This document shows, one piece after another, positions 48,801 through 57,273 of a stretch of 64,000 nt of DNA. Position numbers and translations under genes: made by a program. Under the pieces are notes generated by a model. It saw only the letters and a program-made list of their open reading frames with translations, was not told where the DNA came from and ran no database searches. Each line of letters opens with the position of its first letter. The stretch's first letter is position 1. The stretch comes from an uncultured Christensenella sp. (GTDB taxonomy: Bacteria > Bacillota > Clostridia > Christensenellales > Borkfalkiaceae): assembly GCA_910583545.1 (NCBI GenBank), contig CAJTXM010000001.1, positions 1 to 64,000 on the forward strand, written 5' to 3'.

Positions 48801-49283
48801 ATGCTTAAAGTGAAAAACGGAAAATTGATAGCATCGAACATGTCGTTTGCTTTGCCCGAAGAGTTCAACTTAGACTTGAAACTTCCCGGCGGACAATATC
48901 ACTTATTGCATTTTGCATCGGAAAAGCGCGTCATAAAAGGCGGCGTAATCTATATCGATGTAGAGTTCGAAGATGCAGAATTGACAGCCAAGGAAGCGAT
49001 GAAAGAATTCGCTGAAGACTGCGAGTTGAAGATAAAGGGAGAGTTCTTCCCTGTAACAAGGGGAAAAGGCACGGCAATCGGTGTTCACTACAAAGGGACG
49101 GAGGGATACAGCGACTACTATGAGGAACGGTATGACTTCCCCCCTAACAGGCTACAGCAAAATCAAGTAACGGTCAGCATTCAACTGTTGGCGAACAGGG
49201 GTCAAAAACTTGGCTCAACGATTGAAGATGCTATGAAACTGCCAAACGTAAAGGCGTTTTTAGATAGCATAGAATACTTTTAA
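48801..49283 (+). CDS. Phage protein of unknown function
   Basis: A 160-residue soluble protein with alternating beta and helical segments (LKVKNGKLIASNMSFALPEE at the start). It is not recognised. It lies behind GGAG and before the interrupted SAP-like gene. Confidence 0.5.
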   Translation: MLKVKNGKLIASNMSFALPEEFNLDLKLPGGQYHLLHFASEKRVIKGGVIYIDVEFEDAELTAKEAMKEFAEDCELKIKGEFFPVTRGKGTAIGVHYKGTEGYSDYYEERYDFPPNRLQQNQVTVSIQLLANRGQKLGSTIEDAMKLPNVKAFLDSIEYF

Positions 49284-49300
49284 TAACGAAGGAGTAAATC

Positions 49301-49561
49301 ATGCAAGAAATCACTATTGAGAATATCGAAGCCCGCCTTGTGAAATTAAACATTTTCGAGTTAAGACAAACGGCAAGGGCAGTCGGTGTTGATCGCCCGG
49401 CGACTTGAAAAAAAGCGGAATTACAGGCAAAAGTAATCGCTATAGCAAAATGCGAAGCCGAACCCGTTCCTACCGAAAATCGCAAGTTCAGCGAGTATGC
49501 GGACAAGGCACTAGTCAAGGATATTCAAGCTTACAGAGAAAGCATAATCGGTAAGAAATAG
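49301..49561 (+). pseudogene. SAP/Rho-N-like small gene with in-frame TGA
   Basis: A GGAG site and ATG 49301 open an 86-residue frame interrupted by TGA at 49406-49408 (codon 36). Both halves read as one domain: FELRQTARAVGVDRPAT before and KKAELQAKVIAIA after the stop follow the SAP/Rho-N helix-extended loop-helix pattern. A single substitution of a sense codon (for example CGA) would explain it. Other genes in the window use TGA as a normal stop, so recoding is unlikely. Confidence 0.6.
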
Positions 49562-49634
49562 ACCGATAATTGCAAAGCGAAGGATGAAGAAAGAACTGAC
49601 AAATTGTTGTCAGTTCTTTTGACTTTTGGGCGCG

Positions 49635-49700
49635 TTTCGCTGGGCTCTTTTAGTTAGGTACGGTATACTTGCCTTATAATAAACCAATGGAGGTAAACAT
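49635..49700 (+). promoter_or_regulatory. Repeated phage promoter/leader, copy C
   Basis: GGGCTC at 49642-49647, 16 bases, TATACT at 49664-49669. This copy has no mini-hairpin; GGAGG follows directly. It belongs with copy J to a CTTGCCTTA sub-type. Confidence 0.65.
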
Positions 49701-50042
49701 ATGGAAAGGTTCAAAGTAGGCGACAAAGTAATGGTAGAAGCTCGAAGCTCGTCAAGACCCAGCAAAGTCATTGAAATCACAAAAGCTGGCAACATAAGAG
49801 TTGAAGGGGAAAGAGGACTGTTCAATCCTAACGGGTTTTTAAGAGGCGGAAGTGAGTGGTCACTGACATCAATACGGGTAATAAGCGAAGAACAGTATAT
49901 GGCGCAACTGCAGAAACATGAGCTTAAAAGGGCATGTTCTAGAATAGTCAAATACCTTAATCAGCTAAACGAAATGCCCTCGGAGAATATCCTTAAGGCA
50001 ATTGAAGCCCTTCATGTAGCAATCCAGGAGCAAAAACAATGA
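49701..50042 (+). CDS. Small phage accessory protein, SH3/KOW-like start
   Basis: A 113-residue protein. FKVGDKVMVEARSSSRPSKV at the start resembles an SH3-like or KOW-type beta barrel; the C-terminal half is helical. The role is unknown. It overlaps the next gene by 4 bases. Confidence 0.55.
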   Translation: MERFKVGDKVMVEARSSSRPSKVIEITKAGNIRVEGERGLFNPNGFLRGGSEWSLTSIRVISEEQYMAQLQKHELKRACSRIVKYLNQLNEMPSENILKAIEALHVAIQEQKQ

Positions 50043-50239
50043 AAAAGCCTACAGTACACTTTAATGGAAATGGTGAAAGCGGCAATATCTTCTACATAAT
50101 GGCAAGGGTAAGCGAGGTGATAACCGATCCGATAGAGTTTCAAGCTCTATGGGAAAAGGTAAAACAAGGAACATACACCGAAGCTCTTACAGCAATTAGA
50201 AAAAAGGTAAATCTCATAGATGACGACGGGGTGTATTAA
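50039..50239 (+). CDS. Small phage accessory protein
   Basis: A 66-residue protein coupled to its neighbours by a 4-base overlap before and a 1-base overlap after. No motif is recognised. Confidence 0.5.
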   Translation: MKKPTVHFNGNGESGNIFYIMARVSEVITDPIEFQALWEKVKQGTYTEALTAIRKKVNLIDDDGVY

Positions 50240-50457
50240 TGGATAAGTTCTTCAGTCAAAAGTATTGCGACCGCTGCGGCGGCGATTTATCAGGCGGACG
50301 CATAATGTCCATGTTTAATACGGATTGCATCTGCATGGAATGCAAAGCAAAAGAGCAAAAGCTCCCCGAATACAAGGCGGCGACGGATGCGGAAAGGCAA
50401 GCCATCATAGACGGGGAAAGGAATTTCAAAGGGGTAGGATACCCGAAAAAACCTTAA
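50239..50457 (+). CDS. Small zinc-ribbon phage protein
   Basis: A 72-residue protein with CDRCGGDL and CMECKAKE cysteine pairs and a GERNFKGVGYP tail that I have seen in small mobile-element proteins. The zinc site is likely; the function is unknown. Confidence 0.6.
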   Translation: MDKFFSQKYCDRCGGDLSGGRIMSMFNTDCICMECKAKEQKLPEYKAATDAERQAIIDGERNFKGVGYPKKP

Positions 50458-50492
50458 AAAAATATTAAAAAAAGTTTGCGGATTTGAGCCTG

Positions 50493-50573
50493 TTTCGCTG
50501 GGCTCTTTCCGTCGTTTACGGTATTGTTTGGTTACAAAATTAAAAGAGGGCAGAAAGCCCGAAGGAGAATAAT
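50493..50573 (+). promoter_or_regulatory. Repeated phage promoter/leader, copy D
   Basis: GGGCTC at 50500-50505, 16 bases, TATTGT at 50522-50527, mini-hairpin GGGC-AGAAA-GCCC (50548-50560), then GAAGGAG. Confidence 0.7.
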
Positions 50574-50768
50574 ATGCAGCCATTCAAGACACAGGCACAC
50601 ATCCACAGCTTAGAAGGGGGAATGGACGAAGTAACCGTCCTCAGTAAAGACGAAAGCAGACCGCAGACCACCTACATAGTGGACTACAAAGGAACGAAAT
50701 GCACGGCAATATTTAACTGCTTCACTGGTAGCTATTATGTAGACGATATCTACGGAATCATAAATTAA
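50574..50768 (+). CDS. Small phage accessory protein
   Basis: A 64-residue protein, beta-rich (YIVDYKGTKCTAIFNCFTGS). It is driven by leader copy D and lies just before the large terminase. The family is not recognised. Confidence 0.5.
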   Translation: MQPFKTQAHIHSLEGGMDEVTVLSKDESRPQTTYIVDYKGTKCTAIFNCFTGSYYVDDIYGIIN

Positions 50769-50819
50769 TAAACAGAGAAAACGGCGCAAGCCGTTTTTTT
50801 CTTTCATAACGGAGGGGTA

Positions 50820-52370
50820 ATGGCATATAACAAACAGCTTGCAGACCGTGCCGTTGCCTTTATCAATTCGCTGAAACATACGAAAGGCACTTGGCACGGT
50901 ATTCCATTTGAACTCTTGCCGTGGCAAGATAAAATAATCCGAGATGTGTTCGGAACAGTAAAAGACAACAGATATAGGCAATTCACTACTGCTTATGTAG
51001 AAATACCTAAGAAACAGGGAAAGTCGGAGATAGCCGCCGCCGTTGCCCTCTACCTATTAGCTGGCGACGGTGAGTGGGGTGCAGAAGTATATGGATGCGC
51101 CGCTGACCGCCAGCAGGCAAGCATTGTATTCGATGTGGCTTGCAATATGGTCGAACAATGCCCGGCACTCAAAAAGCGAATCAAGCCGATAATGAGCCAA
51201 AAGCGACTCGTGTATCAACCGTTAAATTCATTCTATCAGGTGCTGTCAGCTGAGTCGTACACCAAGCACGGATTGAACGTCCACGGTGTTGTGTTCGATG
51301 AGTTGCATGCGCAGCCGAACCGAGCCTTGTACGACGTAATGACTCACGGCTCAGGCGATGCCCGAAAACAACCGCTGTTCTTTTTGATAACAACGGCTGG
51401 AACAGACCGTAACTCAATCTGTTGGGAAGTTCATCAAAAAGCAAAGGATATACTTGCAGGACGCAAGCATGACCGCTCGTTCTACCCTGTAATTTACGGT
51501 GCGGAAGACGATGATGATTGGGGCGATGAAAAGGTATGGCACAAAGCCAATCCCTCGCTTGGAATCACAGTTGATATCGATAAGCTGAGAACCGCCTATG
51601 AGTCAGCGAAAGACAACCCGGCGGAAGAGAATCTGTTTCGTCAGTTACGATTGAATCAATGGGTAAAGCAGAGCGTCCGCTGGATGCCGATGGACGCTTG
51701 GGATAAATGTGATTTTGAGGTGGATACGGAAAAACTCAAAGGGCGTGAGTGTTACGGCGGACTTGACCTCTCCAGCAGCACAGACGTAACCGCATTTGTG
51801 CTTGTGTTTCCGCCGATGAACGACGAAGATAAATATATAGTTCTGCCGTTCTTTTGGATACCCGAAGACACGATAGAATTGCGAGTACGGCGCGACCACG
51901 TTCCCTACGACGTATGGCAAGCGAGAGGGCAAGTCATAACCACCGAAGGCAATGTAATCCATTACGGCTATATAGAGAACTTTATCGAAGACCTTGGAAC
52001 GAAGTACAACATAAAGGAAATAGCATTCGATAGGTGGGGTGCTGTGCAAATGACACAAAATCTCGAAGGTATGGGATTTACGGTTGTGCCGTTCGGTCAG
52101 GGATTCAAGGATATGAGTCCGCCGACGAAAGAGCTGATGAAGCTCGTGCTTGAACAGAAAATAGCTCACGGCGGGAACGTGCCGCTTAGGTGGATGATGG
52201 ATAATGTGTTTGTCCGAACCGATCCTGCCGGGAATGTGAAGATGGATAAAGAAAAGTCCACCGAGCGAATAGACGGTGCGGTTGCGCTTGTTATGGCGTT
52301 AGACCGTGCTATCCGCAATAATGGAACGACTGAAAGCGTCTATAATGATAGAGGCATAATAATTATATAG
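50820..52370 (+). CDS. Large terminase subunit
   Basis: A 516-residue packaging motor. The N-terminal ATPase has VEIPKKQGKSEIAAA as Walker A (near residue 62) and GVVFDELHAQP as Walker B (near 157); the C-terminal nuclease has GGLDLSSSTDVTAF as first acidic motif and later IAFDRWGA. The length is usual for HK97-type terminases. It powers DNA entry through the portal, whose gene is 8.2 kb downstream instead of next door. Confidence 0.92.
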   Translation: MAYNKQLADRAVAFINSLKHTKGTWHGIPFELLPWQDKIIRDVFGTVKDNRYRQFTTAYVEIPKKQGKSEIAAAVALYLLAGDGEWGAEVYGCAADRQQASIVFDVACNMVEQCPALKKRIKPIMSQKRLVYQPLNSFYQVLSAESYTKHGLNVHGVVFDELHAQPNRALYDVMTHGSGDARKQPLFFLITTAGTDRNSICWEVHQKAKDILAGRKHDRSFYPVIYGAEDDDDWGDEKVWHKANPSLGITVDIDKLRTAYESAKDNPAEENLFRQLRLNQWVKQSVRWMPMDAWDKCDFEVDTEKLKGRECYGGLDLSSSTDVTAFVLVFPPMNDEDKYIVLPFFWIPEDTIELRVRRDHVPYDVWQARGQVITTEGNVIHYGYIENFIEDLGTKYNIKEIAFDRWGAVQMTQNLEGMGFTVVPFGQGFKDMSPPTKELMKLVLEQKIAHGGNVPLRWMMDNVFVRTDPAGNVKMDKEKSTERIDGAVALVMALDRAIRNNGTTESVYNDRGIIII

Positions 52371-52401
52371 CAAAAACCTTATTAAAATTGCCTAAAAGCC
52401 G

Positions 52402-52430
52402 TTGACTTTATACGCCCGTAGGAGTATAAT
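52402..52430 (+). promoter_or_regulatory. Promoter of the toxin-antitoxin-like pair
   Basis: TTGACT and TATAAT are 17 bases apart. GGAGTATA appears over the -10 box and again at 52452, which may be a paired operator for the antitoxin. Confidence 0.75.
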
Positions 52431-52470
52431 ATAGAAAAACTAACTCTTTGGGAGTATAGGGAGATTAAGA

Positions 52471-53148
52471 ATGGGCAAACTTATTTTATATCACGGTTCA
52501 CCCGAAATAAGAGAACATCCCGAATTTGGCAAGGGCAAGTCGTACAATGACTATGGGAAAGGTTTTTATTGTACGGAGCACATTGAACTTGCGAAAGAGT
52601 GGGCATGTTCGGAAGGTGTTGACGGTTATGCCAACAGATATGAAATTGAAACGGACGAATTAAAAATACTCAATTTATCTTCGCCCGAATATACGATTTT
52701 GAATTGGTTGGCGATTTTAATGCTGCACAGACAAGGAAGATTGTCTACGACATTGGCTGTCAGGGGCAGAGAGTATCTCATACAGAATTTTCTGCCTAAG
52801 TTCGAAGATTATGACGCAATCGTTGGATACAGAGCAGATGATTCATACTTTTCATTCGCCAGGTCATTTATGTCCAACGAAATATCGCTAAGACAGCTTG
52901 GATATGCTATGCGGCTGGGCAAACTTGGCGAACAGTTTGTATTGAAATCAAAAAAATCATTTGATGCGATCAAGTTCCTTGATTATACGGTGGCGGATAA
53001 CAGCGTCTATTATTTTAAGAGAAAGGCTCGTGACGACGAAGCTCGTGCGGCTTATAATAAAGAAATCGAAAATGAAGACTTGGACGGTATTTTCATGAGA
53101 GATATTATAAGAGAGGAAATGAAATCAGATGACCCCCGCTTACGCTGA
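52471..53148 (+). CDS. DUF3990 (ADP-ribosyltransferase-like) protein, likely toxin
   Basis: A 225-residue protein. LILYHGSPEIREHPEFG, YNDYGKGFYCTEHIELAKEWA is the DUF3990 start, with the H-G-S and DYGKGFY elements that suggest an ADP-ribosyltransferase-like fold. Later DYDAIVGYRADDSYF follows. The next gene, overlapping by 20 bases, carries an XRE domain, the usual toxin-antitoxin order for this family. Target and activity are unknown. Confidence 0.7.
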   Translation: MGKLILYHGSPEIREHPEFGKGKSYNDYGKGFYCTEHIELAKEWACSEGVDGYANRYEIETDELKILNLSSPEYTILNWLAILMLHRQGRLSTTLAVRGREYLIQNFLPKFEDYDAIVGYRADDSYFSFARSFMSNEISLRQLGYAMRLGKLGEQFVLKSKKSFDAIKFLDYTVADNSVYYFKRKARDDEARAAYNKEIENEDLDGIFMRDIIREEMKSDDPRLR

Positions 53149-53788
53149 AGAGTATTTAAACGATTCGATGAAAAACTTAGGCGAAGCCTTTGACTACGCC
53201 GTAAACGCTTGCGGAATAGATATAGAAACGTTTATGGGGCTATTCATCGCAAGCGGTTATGCAGATTTATTCGGTAAAGGTGTTCCAAAAGTAGTTTCGG
53301 GTTTATCGGGGACGGAGCTTGTAATGGAAGTTGTGAACAAGGCTGGACCAGTTTATTCGTTCCCTAAACCGCAAATTGAATATGACTATTCGGCAGAGTA
53401 TTGGTGCGGATGGATACTCGCTTATTATCAATGGAAAACAGGAAGGACATTTAAAGATATAGAGGTTAATTTATCCGTTACGGAAGTATTAAAAATGTAT
53501 CCTACATTGCACGAAGCGGCGGAAGATAAATTTGTCGATACCGCCAATGCTATCATATTAAGAAGAAATAATACCACACGCTTACAGCGTCAAAGAAAAC
53601 TTTGCGGATTAACCCAAAAAGAGCTGGCGGAAAAATCGGGAGTAAAACTGCGAACGCTACAGCAATATGAAATGAAAGCAAAAGACATCAATAAAGCATC
53701 CGTGTCGACGATATTGGCTCTTGCCTCCGTATTAGGGTGTCGAATGGAAGATTTGTTAGAATACAAAGTGGAAGACGATGGGGAATAA
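53129..53788 (+). CDS. DUF3791-like and XRE-domain protein, likely antitoxin
   Basis: A 219-residue protein. The N-terminal 110 residues include SGYADLFGKGVPKVVSGLSG and AEYWCGWILAYYQWKTG, a pattern that accompanies DUF3990 genes. The C-terminal ~65 residues are an XRE HTH (LCGLTQKELAEKSGVKLRTL). It probably neutralises the upstream protein and represses the shared promoter. Confidence 0.7.
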   Translation: MTPAYAEEYLNDSMKNLGEAFDYAVNACGIDIETFMGLFIASGYADLFGKGVPKVVSGLSGTELVMEVVNKAGPVYSFPKPQIEYDYSAEYWCGWILAYYQWKTGRTFKDIEVNLSVTEVLKMYPTLHEAAEDKFVDTANAIILRRNNTTRLQRQRKLCGLTQKELAEKSGVKLRTLQQYEMKAKDINKASVSTILALASVLGCRMEDLLEYKVEDDGE

Positions 53789-53821
53789 TATGCACGGCAA
53801 TAATTAAAAAGTTATGAATGT

Positions 53822-53849
53822 AAATCGGGGTAAAATACCCCGATTTTTC
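53822..53849 (+). terminator. Terminator after the toxin-antitoxin-like pair
   Basis: AAATCGGGG / CCCCGATTT with loop TAAAATA and a T-rich tail. The terminator at 54295 has the same loop and CGGGG/CCCCG core. Confidence 0.85.
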
Positions 53850-53877
53850 TTTGAAAAAGTTTCAGTTTTTGGGCGTG

Positions 53878-53957
53878 TTTCGCTGGGCTCTTTCGGTTGT
53901 TTACGGTATTGTTGTGTTACAAAAAAGGAAAGGGGAAACACCCCGAAGGAGCAAGCA
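53878..53957 (+). promoter_or_regulatory. Repeated phage promoter/leader, copy E
   Basis: GGGCTC at 53885-53890, 16 bases, TATTGT at 53907-53912, mini-hairpin GGGG-AAACA-CCCC (53932-53944), then GAAGGAG. Confidence 0.7.
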
Positions 53958-54287
53958 ATGAAAGTAGTCATGATAAGAAAAGCATCAAGCATATCAGGGT
54001 GGCACGATAGCGTGCAAAGTATCCGAGCGCTGTTCGGTAGAGAACCTGAAAAGATGGAGGCGATCGCCGAAAAAGAAATCATCATAACAGATGAAGAACT
54101 CAAAGAGTTCGAAAGTGATTTTTTCTCCGATAGCGAAATCATCAAAGCAAATCAAGAGCTAATGAAAGTAGACGAAAACGGCATATGGCACTGCTTGAAG
54201 ATTACATCAAAGAAAGCAGATTACAGCATCCTGGTAAATAGCGAAGGTTGCGACTACGCAAGATACACGGCAATCATTAAAAAATAG
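53958..54287 (+). CDS. Small phage accessory protein
   Basis: A 109-residue protein from the ATG at 53958 after GGAG; an in-frame extension upstream would run through the promoter/leader and is rejected. It starts MKVVMIRKASSISGWHDSVQ with an acidic middle. I cannot assign a family. Promoter and terminator frame it as a single-gene cassette. Confidence 0.6.
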   Translation: MKVVMIRKASSISGWHDSVQSIRALFGREPEKMEAIAEKEIIITDEELKEFESDFFSDSEIIKANQELMKVDENGIWHCLKITSKKADYSILVNSEGCDYARYTAIIKK

Positions 54288-54294
54288 GATGCAC

Positions 54295-54322
54295 AAAGCG
54301 GGGTAAAATACCCCGCTTTTCT
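54295..54322 (+). terminator. Cassette terminator
   Basis: AAAGCGGGG / CCCCGCTTT with loop TAAAATA, T-rich tail; a near copy of the terminator at 53822. Confidence 0.85.
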
Positions 54323-54349
54323 TTGCAAAAGTTTCGATTTTGGGGCGTG

Positions 54350-54431
54350 TTTCGCTGGGCTCTTTCGGTTGTTTACGGTATTGTTGTGTTACAAAAAAGG
54401 AAAGGGGCAGCACCCCAAAAGGAGTAACAAA
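54350..54431 (+). promoter_or_regulatory. Repeated phage promoter/leader, copy F
   Basis: GGGCTC at 54357-54362, 16 bases, TATTGT at 54379-54384, mini-hairpin GGGG-CAGCA-CCCC (54404-54416), then AAAGGAG. It is almost identical to copy E over more than 90 bases. Confidence 0.7.
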
Positions 54432-54914
54432 ATGGCATCAAACATCAAAGTAAAAGCGGAAATCACAAGCGAAAAAGGGTTCTATGTTGGCGACGTGTGC
54501 TACCAAATGACCGATGAGGACTACTATGCGGACTGGAGCAACGACTTCGAAGACTTCGAGAGTGAACACGAAATTCACGGATATAAGTTCGCAATCGGCG
54601 GAACAAAATACGGCGACGGCGAATATGAAGACCAACACGGACATCGATACGGCGTGGACGCGGGAAACATCGGAATCCTACCGTATGAACTCTGCGAAAG
54701 CAAGGATATCAACGAAATAGTAAGATATGGACGGTTCGTCGAAGCGAAGAAAGCGAACTTCACAGCAGAAGACGGCGTCATCAAAATCACCTTCGATAAC
54801 GGCGAAAGCATATTCATCAACACCGATGATTATGAAGAAGACGAAGACGATGACTACTACGATGATGAAGATTATGACTGCTATGATGATAGCGACGAAG
54901 AAGACGAAGACTAA
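54432..54914 (+). CDS. Phage accessory protein with acidic tail
   Basis: A 160-residue protein from the ATG at 54432. ITSEKGFYVGDVCYQMTDED at the start and GTKYGDGEYEDQHGHRYGVD in the middle look like a beta-sandwich type fold; the last ~30 residues are nearly all Asp/Glu/Tyr. A DNA-mimic role can be imagined from the tail but is not supported further. Confidence 0.55.
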   Translation: MASNIKVKAEITSEKGFYVGDVCYQMTDEDYYADWSNDFEDFESEHEIHGYKFAIGGTKYGDGEYEDQHGHRYGVDAGNIGILPYELCESKDINEIVRYGRFVEAKKANFTAEDGVIKITFDNGESIFINTDDYEEDEDDDYYDDEDYDCYDDSDEEDED

Positions 54915-54922
54915 ATAAAACA

Positions 54923-54956
54923 AGAAATCCGCATCGAGAGAGGTGCGGATTTTCTT
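54923..54956 (+). terminator. Cassette terminator
   Basis: AAATCCGCA...TGCGGATTT stem with a 10-base loop and T-rich tail, right after the acidic-tail gene. Confidence 0.8.
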
Positions 54957-54979
54957 TGAAAAAAACAAATAAAAAACAG

Positions 54980-55007
54980 AAAAGACCAGAGATGGTCTTT
55001 TTCTTTT
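54980..55007 (+). terminator. Hairpin with U-rich tail before ParB-methyltransferase
   Basis: AAAGACCA / TGGTCTTT stem with a short loop, then TTCTTTT. It is only ~12 bases before the ATG at 55019, so it may act as an attenuator as well as a terminator. Confidence 0.55.
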
Positions 55008-55018
55008 GGAGGAAAATA

Positions 55019-56356
55019 ATGCAGATAGAAAAGAGAGATGTTTCGGAACTTAAAGCCGCCGCCTACAATCCGAGAAAAGACCTTAAACCTGGCGACGCTG
55101 AGTATGAAAAGCTCAAACGCAGTATCCAGGAATTCGGATATGTAGAGCCAGTAATTTGGAACAAGCGCACAGGCGTGGTTGTTGGAGGTCACCAAAGACT
55201 GAAAGTAATGAAAGACCTTGGATTCACCGAGGTGGACTGCGTTGTGGTCGACCTTGCCGAGAGCAAGGAAAAAGCCTTAAATATCGCCCTGAATAAAATC
55301 AGCGGCGAATGGGATACCGACCTTTTAACAAGCCTTTTAAAAGACTTGGACGGAAGCGGATACGACATCACTCTCACGGGTTTCGACCTTGCCGAAGCTC
55401 AGGAATTATTTGGAAGCGGCTCAATGGAGAACGTACACGAAGATGACTTCGATACCGAATCCGCTCTCAATGAAACCACCGAGCCTAAGACCAAAACGGG
55501 CGATTTGTGGCTTATCGGTCAGCACCGCTTGCTGTGCGGCGACAGTACACAAAAAGACGACGTGAACCGTGTTTTGGACGGCAAAATGGCTGACATTATG
55601 GTAACCGATCCGCCGTATAACGTGGACTACGGCGCAAGCATTGCAGGCAAGCACCGTTCAAATACGAGAACGGAAAGTACGATAGCCAACGATAATCTGT
55701 CGGACGATGAATTCTATCAGTTTCTCTTGGCGTTTTATAAGGCGGCTGAAAGCGGTTTGAAAAAGGGTGCGCCCGTTTATGTGTTCCATAGCACAAAGGA
55801 AACGGTAAACTTCACGAAAGCTATGACGGACGCAGGGTTCAAATACTCGCAGACATTGGTATGGCTGAAAAACCATTTCACCTTGGGGCGTCAGGACTAT
55901 CAATGGAAACACGAACCTATCTTGTACGGCTGGAAGGAAGGGGCGGGGCATTATTTCATTGACGACCGTACCATATCCACGGCTTTAGAAGGGTTGGCAG
56001 AAAATCTGCGGAAGATGAACAAGGCAGAGCTTGTCGAGCTGATTGAAAAAATCCTCGACTTACCGTCAACGGTAATCGAGGATAATAAGCCGAGCAAGTC
56101 ACCTGACCACCCGACAATGAAACCTATCACGCTGTGTGCCAAGCTCATCTATAACAGCAGCCGTGAAGGTGACACGGTCTTCGAGCCATTTGGCGGCAGC
56201 GGTTCAACGCTTATAGCTTCCGAGCAGCTCAACCGCAAATGCTGTGCCATAGAGTTAGAGCCGAAGTACTGCGACGTAATCGTTCGCAGATACCGTGAAC
56301 TCTGTCCAGAGGCGGAAATAAGACATATCCGTGACGGCGTTGAAATATACGATTAA
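55019..56356 (+). CDS. ParB-domain DNA methyltransferase
   Basis: A 445-residue protein from the ATG at 55019 (GGAGG before it). Residues 1-90 are a ParB/Srx-type domain (AAAYNPRKDLKPGD; VVGGHQRLKVM). Residues ~165-445 are a beta-class methyltransferase: TDPPYNVDYG motif IV near 200 and FEPFGGSGSTLIASEQL as SAM motif near 390. This fusion is well known in phages and prophages and modifies adenines or cytosines. It is the fifth methyltransferase-type gene of the prophage. Confidence 0.9.
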   Translation: MQIEKRDVSELKAAAYNPRKDLKPGDAEYEKLKRSIQEFGYVEPVIWNKRTGVVVGGHQRLKVMKDLGFTEVDCVVVDLAESKEKALNIALNKISGEWDTDLLTSLLKDLDGSGYDITLTGFDLAEAQELFGSGSMENVHEDDFDTESALNETTEPKTKTGDLWLIGQHRLLCGDSTQKDDVNRVLDGKMADIMVTDPPYNVDYGASIAGKHRSNTRTESTIANDNLSDDEFYQFLLAFYKAAESGLKKGAPVYVFHSTKETVNFTKAMTDAGFKYSQTLVWLKNHFTLGRQDYQWKHEPILYGWKEGAGHYFIDDRTISTALEGLAENLRKMNKAELVELIEKILDLPSTVIEDNKPSKSPDHPTMKPITLCAKLIYNSSREGDTVFEPFGGSGSTLIASEQLNRKCCAIELEPKYCDVIVRRYRELCPEAEIRHIRDGVEIYD

Positions 56357-56580
56357 GAACCGTTGACCGCAATATATTGTGCGGTCAAGGCTTTCAACTC
56401 ATCGCCCGTAACTTCGAATTCTTCTTTGGTTAAGAGGTTATACTTGAACAGCTTGCCGTTTGTCTCTGTTTCAAGTTGAATTAGGGCGTGCTTGGGGTTG
56501 CCATACTCATAGGTAAACTTCTCGCCGTCCTCGTACACCTTAACCACATAAATAAAATCGTCGAATCCCATATAATTCAT
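56353..56580 (-). CDS. Small minus-strand phage protein
   Basis: A 75-residue protein from the minus-strand ATG at 56580; a longer frame upstream would read back through promoter G and is rejected. The sequence MNYMGFDDFIYVVKVYEDG is beta-rich and no family is recognised. It converges with a 4-base overlap on the ParB-methyltransferase. Only a weak ribosome site is seen. Confidence 0.5.
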   Translation of the reverse strand: MNYMGFDDFIYVVKVYEDGEKFTYEYGNPKHALIQLETETNGKLFKYNLLTKEEFEVTGDELKALTAQYIAVNGS

Positions 56581-56702
56581 AGATATACCCTTATATATGC
56601 TTGATTTATGGTTGTATATTAGCGTAATGTTTGGTTGTTTGCAAGTCTTTTGCAAAGGTTTTCGGCGGTTTCTTTTGTTTCTTTTTTTGTTTTCTACGGC
56701 TA

Positions 56703-56784
56703 TTTCGCTGGGCTCTTTCAAAGAGTTACGGTATTGTTAGCTTGCAAAATAAGCAAAGGGCGACTAGCCTGAAAGGAGATAAAA
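56703..56784 (+). promoter_or_regulatory. Repeated phage promoter/leader, copy G
   Basis: GGGCTC at 56710-56715, 16 bases, TATTGT at 56732-56737, mini-hairpin GGGC-GACTA-GCCT (56758-56770, one G-U pair), then AAAGGAG. Confidence 0.7.
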
Positions 56785-56997
56785 ATGGCAAACGGGAATG
56801 GAGCGAAAACACAGATAGCAGATTTTATAAAAGACCTGGATAAGACAATCAGTCAAGCATCTGCTACGAAAATGCTCAAGCTGTACGATGAGAACTTTGA
56901 GATTAAGTTCCTTGGGAAAACAGTCATCATACCATTTGACGCAGTAAGCTACAACGCAATCGAAGATGCTTTAAAAGCAATAGTTGCGGAACTTTAA
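56785..56997 (+). CDS. Small phage accessory protein
   Basis: A 70-residue protein, helical first half (KTQIADFIKDLDKTISQA). No family is recognised. It heads a three-gene unit behind leader G. Confidence 0.55.
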   Translation: MANGNGAKTQIADFIKDLDKTISQASATKMLKLYDENFEIKFLGKTVIIPFDAVSYNAIEDALKAIVAEL

Positions 56998-57008
56998 GGC
57001 GGTGCGGT

Positions 57009-57269
57009 ATGGAACGAATCGAATTATTGGATGGCATCATTGAGGTGATGCACGTAAAGGCAAGTGAATCCATAGACGGACTAATCGACGCAGAAGTAAA
57101 AGCAGGGTGCAAGATGCTGAAATTTACTTGCCCCCAATGCGGTGGCTGGATAGGTAATGCGGTGGGGTTGAAAAACGCCGAAGGCAACTACCAGATAATC
57201 CGCTCTGGGTGTTCAAGCGAATATGAAGGTGTTGACCAGCCGTGCAGAACTTGTCAAGAAGGGAGGTAA
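57009..57269 (+). CDS. Small cysteine-rich phage protein
   Basis: An 86-residue protein with CPQCGGWIGN and a C-terminal CRTCQEG pair, likely one zinc site. The function is unknown. It lies 11 bases after the preceding gene. Confidence 0.55.
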   Translation: MERIELLDGIIEVMHVKASESIDGLIDAEVKAGCKMLKFTCPQCGGWIGNAVGLKNAEGNYQIIRSGCSSEYEGVDQPCRTCQEGR

Positions 57270-57273
57270 TCGA

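Noticed and set aside
49406..49408. TGA as a recoded amino-acid codon
   Set aside because: TGA acts as a normal stop codon for other genes in the window and no recoding hairpin is visible after it.
53814..53957. N-terminal extensions of cassette genes reading through the leaders (also at 54369, 58055 and 59984)
   Set aside because: The extra residues come from the repeated promoter/leader in whatever frame happens to be open, and a good ribosome site precedes the internal ATG each time.
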